A DNA stretch of 64,000 nt from Pseudomonas sp. R76 (GTDB taxonomy: Bacteria > Pseudomonadota > Gammaproteobacteria > Pseudomonadales > Pseudomonadaceae). Of this stretch, positions 44,477-53,387 are shown in pieces. The stretch is taken from NCBI RefSeq assembly GCF_009834565.1, contig NZ_CP019428.1, forward strand, positions 5,270,001-5,334,000, written 5' to 3'. Every line of letters starts with the position of its first letter. The stretch's first letter is position 1. Below the pieces are notes generated by a model, which saw only the letters and a program-made list of their open reading frames with translations, was not told the DNA's origin and made no database searches. Position numbers and translations under genes: made by a program.

Positions 44477-44594
44477 TTCCCTATACCTCCAGAACGCTGC
44501 CACGACAGTGGCAACCTGGAAATAACCTAGCAGCGTGAAACCATCACGCCTACCTGTGAAAGTTGACAGTTCCGACAAGTGAAAAGGTAGGGTA

Positions 44595-44637
44595 GAGACC
44601 CCAAAGACGTCGATGTACGCCTGGGTGAAGATTCCCG
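44595..44637 (+). pseudogene. Relic of alaC (43 bp)
   Basis: Matches alaC 43843-43885 at about 37 of 43 bases, in the same orientation and with no gap, including the shared core CGTCGATGTACG. The best explanation is an old duplication or rearrangement of alaC. Confidence 0.8.
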
Positions 44638-44645
44638 CAGCGCAT

Positions 44646-44752
44646 GATCGTTCCCACGCTCCGCGTGGGAACGCAGCACGGGGCGCTCTGCGTCCCAAAG
44701 CGTGACGCGGAGCGTCACAAGAGGCATTCCCACGCGGAGCGTGGGAACGATC
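44646..44752. repeat. REPIN-like repeat, family B copy 3
   Basis: Complete copy, from GATCGTTCCCACGC to GCGTGGGAACGATC, ending five bases before the gntP stop codon. Confidence 0.9.
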
Positions 44753-44757
44753 AACTG

Positions 44758-46110
44758 TCAGACCACCAACGACAGCAACATGATAAAGATCAGCGCCACC
44801 ACCGACAGGATGGTCTCCATCGCCGTCCAGGTCTTGAACGTCTCGACCACGGTCATATTGAAGTACTGCTTCACCAGCCAGAACCCCGCATCGTTGACGT
44901 GAGACAACACCAACGACCCCGCCCCCGTCGCCAACACCAGCAGCTCACGGTTAACCCCCGGAATCATCCCCACCACCGGCACCACAATGCCTGCGCCAGT
45001 AATGGTCGCCACGGTCGCGGAACCGGTGGCCACACGAATCACCGCCGCCACCAGCCACGCCAGCAGAATCGGGTTGATCTGTGCGTTCACCGCCATATGG
45101 CCGATCACGTCGCCCACGCCGCTGGTCACCAGCATCTGCTTGAAACCACCGCCGGCGCCGATGATCAGGATGATCGCCGCCGTCGGCGCCAGGCTGGCGT
45201 CGAGCAGCTTGAGGATTTGCTTGGAGTGAATGCCCTGGCGATGGCCAAAGGTGTAGAGCGACAGCAGCAACGCCAGCAGCAGCGCGGTGATCGGGTGACC
45301 GATCATGTCCATCCAGTTGCGGATGACATGGCCGTCGGCCAACGCGACGTCAGCGAAGGTTTTGAGCAGCATCAGGAACACCGGCAGCAGCACGGTGATC
45401 AGGGTAATGCTGAAGCTCGGCAGGTCTTTGGATTCCGGCTCGCGGGCCAGTTGGTCGACCAGTTCCTGGGACGGGTTGCCCGGGATGTACTTGGCGATAA
45501 ACGTACCGAAAATCGGCCCGGCGATGATGGCGGTCGGCAGCGCGACGATCAGCCCGTACAGGATGGTCTTGCCGATGTCCGCGCCAAATACGCCGATGGC
45601 CAGCAGCGGGCCCGGGTGCGGTGGCACCAGGCCGTGCACCGCCGACAGGCCGGCGAGCAGCGGGATGCCGATTTTGATCAGCGACACACCCGTGCGGCGC
45701 GCGACGATGAATACCAGCGGAATCAGCAGTACAAAACCGATCTCGAAGAACAGCGGGATGCCCACCAGGAACGCGGCGAACATCATCGCCCACTGGACTT
45801 TCTCTTTGCCGAAGGCGCGGATCAAGGTCTGCGCGATCTGATCGGCGCCGCCGGACTCGGCCATCATCTTGCCGAGCATCGTGCCCAGCGCAAGGATGAT
45901 GCCGACAAAGCCGAGCACCCCGCCGAAGCCGTCCTGGAACGCCTTGATGATCTTGTCCACGGGCATGCCCGAGGTCAGGCCGAGGAAGCCGGCCGCGATG
46001 ATCAGTGCAATGAACGGGTGCACCTTGAACTTGGTGATCAAAAAGATCAGCCCGATGATAGTGACCACTGCATCTAGCAGCAGGTAGGACTCGTGGGACA
46101 TGCCAAACAT
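44758..46110 (-). CDS. gntP: Gluconate:proton symporter, GntP family
   Basis: 450 residues with about 12-14 membrane segments. It belongs to the GntP family ([12 protein letters not shown], [18 protein letters not shown] and [27 protein letters not shown] segments). It carries gluconate through the inner membrane with protons. It lies 85 bases after gntK on the same strand. A GntR operator at 46168-46179 lies between them, so it can also be induced from its own promoter. Confidence 0.94.
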   Translation of the reverse strand: MFGMSHESYLLLDAVVTIIGLIFLITKFKVHPFIALIIAAGFLGLTSGMPVDKIIKAFQDGFGGVLGFVGIILALGTMLGKMMAESGGADQIAQTLIRAFGKEKVQWAMMFAAFLVGIPLFFEIGFVLLIPLVFIVARRTGVSLIKIGIPLLAGLSAVHGLVPPHPGPLLAIGVFGADIGKTILYGLIVALPTAIIAGPIFGTFIAKYIPGNPSQELVDQLAREPESKDLPSFSITLITVLLPVFLMLLKTFADVALADGHVIRNWMDMIGHPITALLLALLLSLYTFGHRQGIHSKQILKLLDASLAPTAAIILIIGAGGGFKQMLVTSGVGDVIGHMAVNAQINPILLAWLVAAVIRVATGSATVATITGAGIVVPVVGMIPGVNRELLVLATGAGSLVLSHVNDAGFWLVKQYFNMTVVETFKTWTAMETILSVVALIFIMLLSLVV

Positions 46111-46167
46111 GGGGGGGGTCTCCTGTTTGTTGTTGTTATTAAAGCGGGTGTTGAATTTTTCGCCGGG

Positions 46168-46179
46168 GATAGCGCTATC
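46168..46179. promoter_or_regulatory. GntR operator 1
   Basis: GATAGCGCTATC, a perfect palindrome in the gntK-gntP gap, 58 bases before the gntP start. Confidence 0.75.
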
Positions 46180-46194
46180 TTTTCCGGCAAAAAA

Positions 46195-46728
46195 TTAATG
46201 GGTTGGTTCAAAGCCGTGTTGCAGCCACCAGGCATTGGTTTGCTCGGCCAGGTCCTCGACGCTGTCTTCGCTGGCGTTCAGCGCCAGGGTCAGCGGCTCG
46301 CCCACGGGCGACTCGAGGGTGGCGAACTGGCTGTCGATCAGGCTTGCCGGCATGAAATGACCGGGGCGATGGGACACGCGGTCGGCGGCCACGGCGCGGG
46401 TCAGCTCCAGGAACACAAAGCCCAGGCCCGGCGCGGCTTCGCGCAGGTGGTCACGGTATTTTTTCTTCAGGGCTGAACAGGTGAGCACCGGATGCTCGCC
46501 GGCTTTGAGCGAGCGGCGCAGTTCATCGCACAGGATGTCGAGCCAGCCGGCGCGGTCGTCGTCGTTGAGAGGGTGGCCGGCGCTCATCTTCTCGATGTTC
46601 GCGGCGGGGTGAAAGCTGTCGCCTTCAATGGCGGTGGCGCCGTTCAGGCGGCATAGGGCTTCGCTGACGCTGGACTTGCCACAGCCGGAAACACCCATGA
46701 TGACCAGGGCGGTAACAGGTTGACTCAT
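46195..46728 (-). CDS. gntK: Gluconokinase
   Basis: 177 residues, with a P-loop VSGCGKSSVSEALC at about residues 13-26 and the GntK-type ATAIEGDSFHPAANIEKMSAGHPLNDDDR and LTCSALKKKYRD. It phosphorylates gluconate to 6-phosphogluconate, which enters the Entner-Doudoroff and pentose-phosphate routes. An operator (46747-46758) lies 18 bases before its start. It is divergent from gntR. Confidence 0.96.
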   Translation of the reverse strand: MSQPVTALVIMGVSGCGKSSVSEALCRLNGATAIEGDSFHPAANIEKMSAGHPLNDDDRAGWLDILCDELRRSLKAGEHPVLTCSALKKKYRDHLREAAPGLGFVFLELTRAVAADRVSHRPGHFMPASLIDSQFATLESPVGEPLTLALNASEDSVEDLAEQTNAWWLQHGFEPTH

Positions 46729-46746
46729 GAAACACCTCAGGACGCA

Positions 46747-46758
46747 GATAGCGCTACC
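46747..46758. promoter_or_regulatory. GntR operator 2
   Basis: GATAGCGCTACC, one or two changes from operator 1, directly upstream of gntK. Confidence 0.7.
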
Positions 46759-46898
46759 TTCGCACGCTGTAAGGCTAGTGCAAAAACAGGCTTTTCCCGC
46801 GCCGACTTGTCATTTTTATGGAGTGACGCGTGCATCCTCTCCAAAACAGTTGAACCGGATCAGGCAACCCAGGATTCAAGAATTTGCAGCCTTTTGGA

Positions 46899-46910
46899 GA
46901 CAGCGCTACC
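46899..46910. promoter_or_regulatory. GntR operator 3
   Basis: GACAGCGCTACC, 33 bases before the gntR ATG at 46944. Together with operator 2 it covers the divergent promoters. Confidence 0.65.
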
Positions 46911-46943
46911 TTAGTGCCTCGATTTTTGTTTGGCAACCGCCTG

Positions 46944-47972
46944 ATGACCTCCAAGAACGATAAAAATACCCGCACCACCGGTCGCCCGACCCTCAATGAA
47001 GTAGCCCGCCTGGCCGGCGTCAGCCCGATTACCGCCTCCCGCGCCCTGCGCGGCATCAGCACCGTGGCCACCGAACTGGTGGAAAAAGTGCAGCAGGCCG
47101 CCGCCGAACTCAACTACGTGGTCAACCCCGCCGCCCGCGCACTGGCCTCCGCGCAAAGCCACTCGGTGGTGGTGATCGTGCCATCGCTGTCCAACCTGCT
47201 GTTTATCGAAACCCTGGAAGCCATCCACCAAGTGCTGCGGCCCAAGGGCTTTGAAGTGCTGATCGGCAACTCCCACTATTCGCGCGATGAAGAAGAAAAC
47301 CTGCTGCGCAACTACATGGCCTACCAGCCACGCGGTTTGCTGCTGACTGGGTTTGACCGCACCGAAAGTGCGCGACGGATGGTCGAGGCCAGCAATGTGC
47401 CGTGCGTGTACATGATGGACCTGGACCCGAATGCCGGCGTGAACTGCGTGGGCTTCTCGCAACTGAGCGCGGGCGAAACGGCGGCGGCGCATTTGATTTC
47501 ACGGGGGCGCAAGCGCCTGGCGTATATCGGTGCGCAGCTCGATCAGCGTACGTTGCTGCGCGGTGAAGGTTTCCGCCGTGCGCTGCAACAGGCGGGCCTG
47601 TACGACCCGGCGCTGGAACTGCTGACGCCGCGTCCTTCCTCCGTGGGCTTGGGGGGCGAGCTGTTTTTGCAGCTGCTGGCCAGCCATCCGGATGTGGATG
47701 CGATCTTCTTTGGTAACGATGACTTGGCCCAAGGTGCGCTGCTGGAGGCCATGCGCCATGGCATCAAGGTGCCGGAGCGCGTGGCCGTATTGGGCTTTAA
47801 CGACTTGCCCGCCTCGTCTTTTATGGTGCCGCGCTTGAGCAGCATCAGCACCCCGCGTGAAGCCATTGGCCGGCGCTCGGCAGAGCATTTGCTGACCATC
47901 ATGGCGGGCAACAAGATCGCCAAGCCGGTGGTGGACATGGGTTTTGAGTTGCAGGTGCGCGAAAGCACCTGA
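46944..47972 (+). CDS. gntR: LacI-family gluconate repressor GntR
   Basis: 342 residues from the ATG at 46944; the earlier start at 46884 is less likely because it would put operator 3 inside the gene. The LacI helix-turn-helix is at about 10-60 (TLNEVARLAGVSPITASRALRG), followed by the periplasmic-binding-protein-like sensor (NYVVNPAARALASAQSHSVVVIVPS). It should release the three operators when gluconate or 6-phosphogluconate binds. It is divergent from gntK-gntP. Confidence 0.93.
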   Translation: MTSKNDKNTRTTGRPTLNEVARLAGVSPITASRALRGISTVATELVEKVQQAAAELNYVVNPAARALASAQSHSVVVIVPSLSNLLFIETLEAIHQVLRPKGFEVLIGNSHYSRDEEENLLRNYMAYQPRGLLLTGFDRTESARRMVEASNVPCVYMMDLDPNAGVNCVGFSQLSAGETAAAHLISRGRKRLAYIGAQLDQRTLLRGEGFRRALQQAGLYDPALELLTPRPSSVGLGGELFLQLLASHPDVDAIFFGNDDLAQGALLEAMRHGIKVPERVAVLGFNDLPASSFMVPRLSSISTPREAIGRRSAEHLLTIMAGNKIAKPVVDMGFELQVREST

Positions 47973-47981
47973 TCGCGGCCT

Positions 47982-48088
47982 GATCGTTCCCCCGCTCTGC
48001 GTGGGAACGCCTATTGTGACGCTCTGCGTCACGCTTTGGACGCAGAGCGTCCAGGGCTGCATTCCCACGCGGGAGCGTGGGAACGATC
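47982..48088. repeat. REPIN-like repeat, family B copy 4
   Basis: From GATCGTTCCCCCGC to GGGAACGATC, just after gntR and before the structured region. Confidence 0.88.
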
Positions 48089-48110
48089 AGAGTGGTGTAG
48101 GACGCCTGTA

Positions 48111-48417
48111 GGACGCGACTGACATTGCGGTAAGCGCCTTGCCCGGTTGCCTACGCTTACGTCAGAATCCGCCGGCTTGTGCGCTTGGGTGGTGGTCTTT
48201 AAGGTTTGCCGGTCGCTGAATTTCTCGGTGACCGGGTTTAGTAGCCCTACTTTTGGACACTTTTTGTGCATGAGCCTCATCTGAGTTTGATGGCGGCTGT
48301 GCGTAGGGCATCTTCGGGTGCGCCGGCTTTAAGTGTCCACCGGTCTACTAACCTGCGTACAGCTGCCACCCTTCGTTTAGTAGCGATCCGGCGGCGGCCT
48401 ATTTCCAGGACGCTTAA
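48111..48417 (+). ncRNA. Structured leader-like region before DUF6124 gene
   Basis: This 300-base stretch has no gene on the plus strand but holds many stems. CTGAC and GTAAGCG (48119-48136) pair with CGCTTAC and GTCAG (48154-48165). GGTCGCTG/CGGTGACC forms an 8-bp hairpin (48211-48233). GCATC-TTCG-GGTGC is a UUCG tetraloop hairpin (48308-48321). TGGACACTT (48254-48262) is complementary to AAGTGTCCA (48331-48339). Three small hairpins share the loop words TTTAGTAG, TCTACTAA and TTTAGTAG, which can pair with each other. A cis-acting RNA or a large repeat is likely; strand and limits are uncertain. Confidence 0.45.
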
Positions 48418-48657
48418 ATGATCAATGAAACCGAAAAACCGCCAACCATTCTTTTCACCCTCATCCCCGATACCCCCACCGAATCCCTGCTGACAAACAG
48501 CTACGAAACCCTGTGTTCCGTCAGCACCTTGTTGCTCGACCTGTCCGATGACCTCACCGGCAAACACCGCGATGTCGCATTGGCGATTCATCAACTGAGC
48601 GAGCTATCAGTGCTGATGGTAGGCAAAGCCATGGACCAGCAAACACCGCGCACCTAA
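48418..48657 (+). CDS. DUF6124-family small protein
   Basis: 79 residues. It reads ESLLTNSYETLCSVSTLLLDLSDDLTGKHRDVALAIHQLSELSVLMVGKAMD, the pattern of DUF6124, a family of about 80-120 residues largely found in Pseudomonas. The start overlaps the end of the structured region, and no clear ribosome site is seen. Members have no known function. The helical body suggests a binding or regulatory role. Confidence 0.75.
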   Translation: MINETEKPPTILFTLIPDTPTESLLTNSYETLCSVSTLLLDLSDDLTGKHRDVALAIHQLSELSVLMVGKAMDQQTPRT

Positions 48658-48676
48658 AGCCCTGTTCGGTCAAAAA

Positions 48677-48766
48677 TGTGGGAGCTGGCTTGCCTGCGAT
48701 GGCCGTGTGTCAGCTACAAATTGGCTAACTGACCCACCGCATTCGCGAGCAAGCCCGCTCCCACAT
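48677..48766. repeat. REPIN, family A copy 8, chimeric arms
   Basis: The left arm is TGTGGGAGCTGGCTTGCCTG, but the right arm is CGCGAGCAAGCCCGCTCCCACA, which belongs to the sub-type seen at 58036-58126. Confidence 0.8.
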
Positions 48767-48862
48767 TGGCTGTGCCCACTTACGAGCAGACACAACTGCA
48801 TAGCGTCGACAGGGCACCACTGATAGATTCCCATGGGTCATCACCATCGACAGGGAAGCACC

Positions 48863-49495
48863 ATGGGACACTCACTGAAAATCCTCGGCCGCACGTCCTC
48901 CATCAACGTGCGAAAAGTGCTCTGGACCTGTCAGGAACTGGGCATCGACTATGTGCGTGAAGACTGGGGCATCGGCTTCAAGCCCACCCAGTCCGCCGAG
49001 TTCCTGGCCCTGAACCCCAATGCCCAAGTGCCGGTGCTGATCGACGACCACGGCGTGCTGTGGGAATCCAACACCATCTGCCGTTACCTCGTCGGCCTTT
49101 ACCAACGCACTGACTTGCTGCCCGCCGAGCCCGCGCCACGCGCTCGGGTCGAGCAGTGGGTTGACTGGCAAGCCGTGGAACTCAACCGCGCCTGGGGCGA
49201 TGCCTTCACCGCGCTGGTGCGCAACAACCCGGACGGCCTCGACGCGGCGCAAATTGCCGCCGCCGTGCAGCGCTGGAACGACAAGATGGGCCTGCTCGAA
49301 CAACAGCTGGCGAAAACCGGCGCCTATGTCGCCGGCGATGAATTCACCCTCGCCGATATCCTCATCGGCCTCTCGGTGCACCGCTGGCAGAACACGCCCA
49401 TGCAGCGCCCGCCCTACCCCGCCATTGCGGCCTATTACCAACGCCTGAGCCAGCGCCAGGGCTTCAAGACCTTTGCCCTCGACGGCCATAACTAA
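48863..49495 (+). CDS. Glutathione S-transferase
   Basis: 210 residues from the ATG at 48863 (GGGAAGC upstream). The thioredoxin-like half has RTSSINVRKVLWTCQELGIDY with Ser as probable activating residue. It also has LNPNAQVPVLID and the glutathione contacts WESNTICRYL. The all-helical C-terminal half has FTLADILIGLSVHRW. It couples glutathione to an electrophile; the substrate is unknown. It ends 15 bases before the dehydrogenase gene, so the two are likely co-transcribed. Confidence 0.93.
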   Translation: MGHSLKILGRTSSINVRKVLWTCQELGIDYVREDWGIGFKPTQSAEFLALNPNAQVPVLIDDHGVLWESNTICRYLVGLYQRTDLLPAEPAPRARVEQWVDWQAVELNRAWGDAFTALVRNNPDGLDAAQIAAAVQRWNDKMGLLEQQLAKTGAYVAGDEFTLADILIGLSVHRWQNTPMQRPPYPAIAAYYQRLSQRQGFKTFALDGHN

Positions 49496-49510
49496 AACAA
49501 GGAAATCCCC

Positions 49511-50248
49511 GTGAAAGGACTCAACGTACTGCTTACCGGCGCCTGCGGCAGAATCGGCAAGACGTTTTTCCAAGCCTCCCAAGACCGCTACCGCTTCACC
49601 CTCACCGACCGCGTCGCGCCGGAATTTCCAACCGGCGAGCACCGGTTCATCCACGCAGACCTCAGCGATAAAGCCAGCTTGGCCGCCCTGCTTGAAGGCA
49701 TCGACGTGATCGTGCACCTGTCGGGCATCCCCCACGCCAGCGCCTCGTTCGAGGAGTTGCTGCCAAACAACATCCTCGCCACCACCTACCTGTTCGAAGC
49801 CGCCGTGGCCGCCGGCGTAAACCGGTTGGTGTTCGCCAGCAGCGCGCAAACCATCGAAGGCTACCCGGTGGACCGCCAGATCACCCCCGGCATGCCGGTG
49901 CTACCCGCCAACCTGTATGGCGTGAGCAAATGCTACGGCGAGGCGCTGTGCGGCTATTACGCAGCCAAGACGCCACTGTCGACCATTGCCCTGCGCATCG
50001 GCGCCTTCGAATTCCCCGAAACCCACGACCTCAACAACGCCCGCGACCTCAGCGCCTGGCTCAGCCCGCGTGACGCAGTGCACCTGCTGCAACGCTCGGT
50101 GGAGGCACAAGGCGTGAAGCACCTGATCGCCCACGGCATTTCCAATAACCGTTTCAAGCGCCTGGACCTGAGCGAAACCACGCGCATGTTGGGCTACCAA
50201 CCGGTGGATGATGCGTTCCAGACGTTCGAGATCCCGATCACCTATTGA
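49511..50248 (+). CDS. NAD-dependent uronate-dehydrogenase-like epimerase-family protein
   Basis: 245 residues, extended SDR family. The cofactor loop is TGACGRIGKTFF, the catalytic region is FASSAQTIEGY and YGVSKCYGEAL (Tyr and Lys), and ALRIGAF follows. The length and motifs fit uronate dehydrogenases (Udh), which oxidise galacturonate or glucuronate to aldarolactones. It is followed by the MFS transporter that the IS30 element has split, so the locus may once have taken up and oxidised a uronic acid. The exact substrate is inference. Confidence 0.8.
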   Translation: MKGLNVLLTGACGRIGKTFFQASQDRYRFTLTDRVAPEFPTGEHRFIHADLSDKASLAALLEGIDVIVHLSGIPHASASFEELLPNNILATTYLFEAAVAAGVNRLVFASSAQTIEGYPVDRQITPGMPVLPANLYGVSKCYGEALCGYYAAKTPLSTIALRIGAFEFPETHDLNNARDLSAWLSPRDAVHLLQRSVEAQGVKHLIAHGISNNRFKRLDLSETTRMLGYQPVDDAFQTFEIPITY

Positions 50249-51582
50249 GCCGCTGCGGCATAAAACCTCGAAACCTGAGGCCGTGGCGCAATAAATCGGC
50301 GAATGTGTGGCCTGCCACCTGCAACTTCACACACACCGATTTCCGTTAGCCGGCTAAGATTCCAGGTCACTGCCCCTGGAATCTGCCCATGTCGACACTC
50401 ACCGCCTCAGCCACGGACGGCATCGACCCGATCCGTGCCGCCCATATCAGCGCGCGCATTGACCGCTTGCCCGCCGTCGCCACTGTCTGGCACCTGGTGG
50501 CGTTGCTGTCGATCGGCGGTTTTTTCGAGCTGTATGACCTGTTCCAGACCGCCTACATCAGCCCCGGTTTGATCAGCGACGGGATTTTCCACACCGGCAG
50601 CGAAGGCGTGTTCGGTTTCTCCGATCAGGCCGCGTTCGCCTCGGCGACCTTCCTCGGCCTATTCCTCGGCGCCAGCCTGCTCAGCCCCATCGCCGACCAC
50701 TTCGGGCGGCGGGCGATCTTCACCTTTGCGTTGATCTGGTACACCGTCGCCACCGTGCTGATGGGCATTCAGACGTCTGCACCGGGCATTATCTGCATGC
50801 GTTTTCTGGTGGGTATTGGCCTGGGCATCGAACTGGTGACCATCGACGCCTACCTCTCGGAACTGGTGCCCAAGCGCATGCGCAGCTCGGCATTCGCCTT
50901 TGCGTTTTTCATCCAGTTTTTGTCGGTGCCGGCGGTGGCGTTGATGTCGTGGTGGCTGGTGCCGCAGGCGCCGTTCGGGGTCTCCGGCTGGCGCCTGGTG
51001 GTGCTGAGCAGCGCGGTGTTTGCGCTGTTTATCTGGCAACTGCGCAAACGCCTGCCGGAATCACCGCGCTGGCTGGCGCAGAAAGGCCGCTTTGACGAAG
51101 CCGGGCAGATCATGGACAGCCTGGAGGCACGTTGCCAGAAAGACCATGGCAAACCCTTGGATGAACCGGAGCCGCAAGCCGTCAGCGTGCAAGGCAACGG
51201 CCGCTTTGCCGATATCTGGCAGCCGCCGTACCGGCGCCGGGCGTTGATGCTGATTGTGTTCCATGTGTTCCAGGCAATCGGCTTTTTCGGCTTCGGCAAC
51301 TGGTTGCCGGCGCTGCTGTCCGGTCAAGGCGTGAGCGTGACCCACAGTTTGCTCTACGCGTTCATCATCACCCTCGCCTACCCGCTGGGGCCGTTGCTGT
51401 TTGTGAAGGTGGCCAACCGTTTTGAAAACAAATGGCAGATCGTCGGCTCGGCCATGGGCGCGATGATTTTCGGCAGCCTGTTCGCCCTGCAAACCACGGC
51501 CGTTGGGTTGGTGATCTGCGGGGTGATGATCACCTTCTGCAACGCCTGGCTGAGCTTCAGTTATCACTCGTACCAAAGTGAA

Positions 51583-51585
51583 TTG
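51583..51585. repeat. Target-site duplication, left copy (TTG)
   Basis: TTG left of the IS matches TTG at 53034-53036. Confidence 0.85.
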
Positions 51586-53033
51586 GGCGGATTCAACCGG
51601 TCGTCGCAACACTGGATTGTTGTACAGACTTTAGATACTCATTGAGTGCTTCGGCAGGTGTTTTCCAGCCGAGTGTTTTTCGAGGTCTAGTGTTAAGTAC
51701 GTGAGCTACCGCCTGTAATTCTTGGGCACTCCAACGAGAGAGGTCAGTGCCTTTCGGGAAGTATTGCCGTAGAAGGCCGTTCGTATTTTCGTTTGTACCG
51801 CGCTGCCATGGACTATGTGGATCAGCAAAGAAAACCTTTACTCCGGACTCGATGGTAAATCGAGCGTGATCCGACAGCTCCTTTCCACGATCCCAGGTCA
51901 AAGATCGCCACAGCTCGATGGGAAGATCAGTCACCGTCTTCTTCAATGCGTTGGCCATACTAACAGCCCCATAGCCAGCCAGCGCCGGGCCGTTCTTCGT
52001 GCGGGGAATTAGCCCATAACCTTTCTCGCGAGGCAGATGGACGAGCATGGTAAATCGAGTTGAGCGCTCGACCAGAGTTCCAATCGCAGACCGGTTCAGA
52101 CCGATGATCAGGTCGCCCTCCCAATGCCCGGGTACAGCCCGATCTTCTACCTCAGCAGGGCGACTGGAGATCATGACGTCCTCGCTGACATGTGCCCACA
52201 CTTTGGCCTGCGCTCTGGCTCTCGGCACGCGCAATGCGCGTCCTGAGCGCAGGCAGCTCACCAGTTCGCGCTTGAGAGCTCCTCGACCCTGAATGTAGAG
52301 CGCCTGATATATGGCTTCATGAGAGATGCGCATGGATTCATCATCCGGAAAATCGATCTGGAGCCGGTTGGCAATTTGTTCAGGCGACCAGCCATTGACC
52401 CATTTACGGTCACTGCGATGCGGTTTATTTCGGCCTTTGAAGGGTGCTTGCCGAGGCCCAGAAATCTCACGACCATCGGCGTCTTGAACCTTGCCCTCAA
52501 GGCGGTCGCGTACGTACTGGTGCAGTCGCGGGTTAGTGACCAATTTCGCTGGTTTCGGTCTCTTGGCCACCAGTTCTGCCTTCCATTGCGCTACTGACGC
52601 TCGATATTCAAGCCGACCGCAACGGGTAGCAGCATTTCGTGTCAGCTCCCGTGAAATTGTCGATGGGCTTCGTCCAAGGCGACGGGCGATCTCACGAACG
52701 CCAATACTTTGCGCTCGAAGCAGCCCAATCTCTTCTCGCTCTGCAAACGATAAGTATCGTCCTGATATGTGATTCGACATGAATAATGGCATCCCGCCGC
52801 GATGACGGAACCAGCGTGTACCTACCGCTGTTGATACGCCAACGGCATGTGCTGCCTTTTCGCTTGTGATGCCTGTTGCAATCTGCACCCAAAATAGCCG
52901 CTCGATCTCATTACGAAGTGAGGGCGCACCTGGAGAACGCATCGCTCCCCGGCCCGTCAATTTTTGCATCCATCCTGCGGGTCGTCCCATAAACACCTCG
53001 AACAAGGTGTTGCGACGACCGGTTGAATCCGCC
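51586..53033 (-). mobile_element. IS30-family insertion sequence
   Basis: A 1448-bp element with 27-bp perfect inverted ends (51586-51612 and 53007-53033; GGCGGATTCAACCGGTCGTC then GCAACAC) and 3-bp target duplication TTG. One transposase gene fills it. It lies inside the MFS gene. Confidence 0.95.
51593..52990 (-). CDS. IS30-family transposase
   Basis: 465 residues from the ATG at 52990 (GAGG upstream); the open frame to 53047 reaches outside the element and is not used. The helix-turn-helix is in SFAEREEIGLLRAQSIGVREIARRLGRSPSTISREL. The DDE catalytic core shows GHWEGDLIIG (first Asp), WDRGKELSDH (second Asp), and DPHSPWQRGTNENTNGLLRQY (Glu). All residues are present, so the enzyme should be active. 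The length is more than the usual 340-390 because of an N-terminal extension of about 60 residues. Confidence 0.95.
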   Translation of the reverse strand: MGRPAGWMQKLTGRGAMRSPGAPSLRNEIERLFWVQIATGITSEKAAHAVGVSTAVGTRWFRHRGGMPLFMSNHISGRYLSFAEREEIGLLRAQSIGVREIARRLGRSPSTISRELTRNAATRCGRLEYRASVAQWKAELVAKRPKPAKLVTNPRLHQYVRDRLEGKVQDADGREISGPRQAPFKGRNKPHRSDRKWVNGWSPEQIANRLQIDFPDDESMRISHEAIYQALYIQGRGALKRELVSCLRSGRALRVPRARAQAKVWAHVSEDVMISSRPAEVEDRAVPGHWEGDLIIGLNRSAIGTLVERSTRFTMLVHLPREKGYGLIPRTKNGPALAGYGAVSMANALKKTVTDLPIELWRSLTWDRGKELSDHARFTIESGVKVFFADPHSPWQRGTNENTNGLLRQYFPKGTDLSRWSAQELQAVAHVLNTRPRKTLGWKTPAEALNEYLKSVQQSSVATTG

Positions 53034-53387
53034 TTGTTCCCCACCAATATCCGCGCGCGGGCGGTGGGGTTCTGCTATTCGTTCAGCCGCTTGTCCACGG
53101 TGTTCAGCAGCCTGTTGATCGGGTTCATCCTCGAGCACTTGGGCACGCCGGGCGTGTTGGCGTTTATTGCCAGCAGCATGTTGATCGTGATGATCACCAT
53201 CAGTTGGTTCGGCCCGCGTACGCGTAATCTGGCGTTGGAGAATATTGCGCACTGACGGCAACGCTTGGCCGCCGGCAGGATAATGTTTGCCGCAACGGCC
53301 GCGCCATCCCCAATAAAACCGGGCCTGACGCCTGCGGCACGCTATTTGCTCCACCTGTGGCACCGAACACATCCCAGGTGAGCAATC

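Larger units (their letters stand above)
50389..53255 (+). pseudogene. MFS transporter split by IS30 element
   Basis: The left part (50389-51585) encodes 399 residues of a 12-helix sugar- or acid-porter-like MFS protein (ADHFGRRAIF, PKRMRSSAF, PESPRWL). After the insertion, 53037-53255 continues in the same frame with FPTNIRARAVGFCYSFSRLS to LALENIAH, 72 residues. The intact protein would have 471 residues. The reading frame is restored exactly if the IS and one TTG copy are removed, so the insertion is recent and no other damage is seen. It follows the uronate-dehydrogenase-like gene and probably carried the same substrate. Confidence 0.93.

Noticed and set aside
44477..44698. N-terminal extension of the Ig-like gene
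   Set aside because: The extra 70 or so codons run through the alaC relic and a family B repeat, and ATG 44476 has a good ribosome site.
48277..48594. Minus-strand frame over the DUF6124 gene
   Set aside because: The plus-strand DUF6124 protein is clearly conserved; the other frame shows no family pattern.
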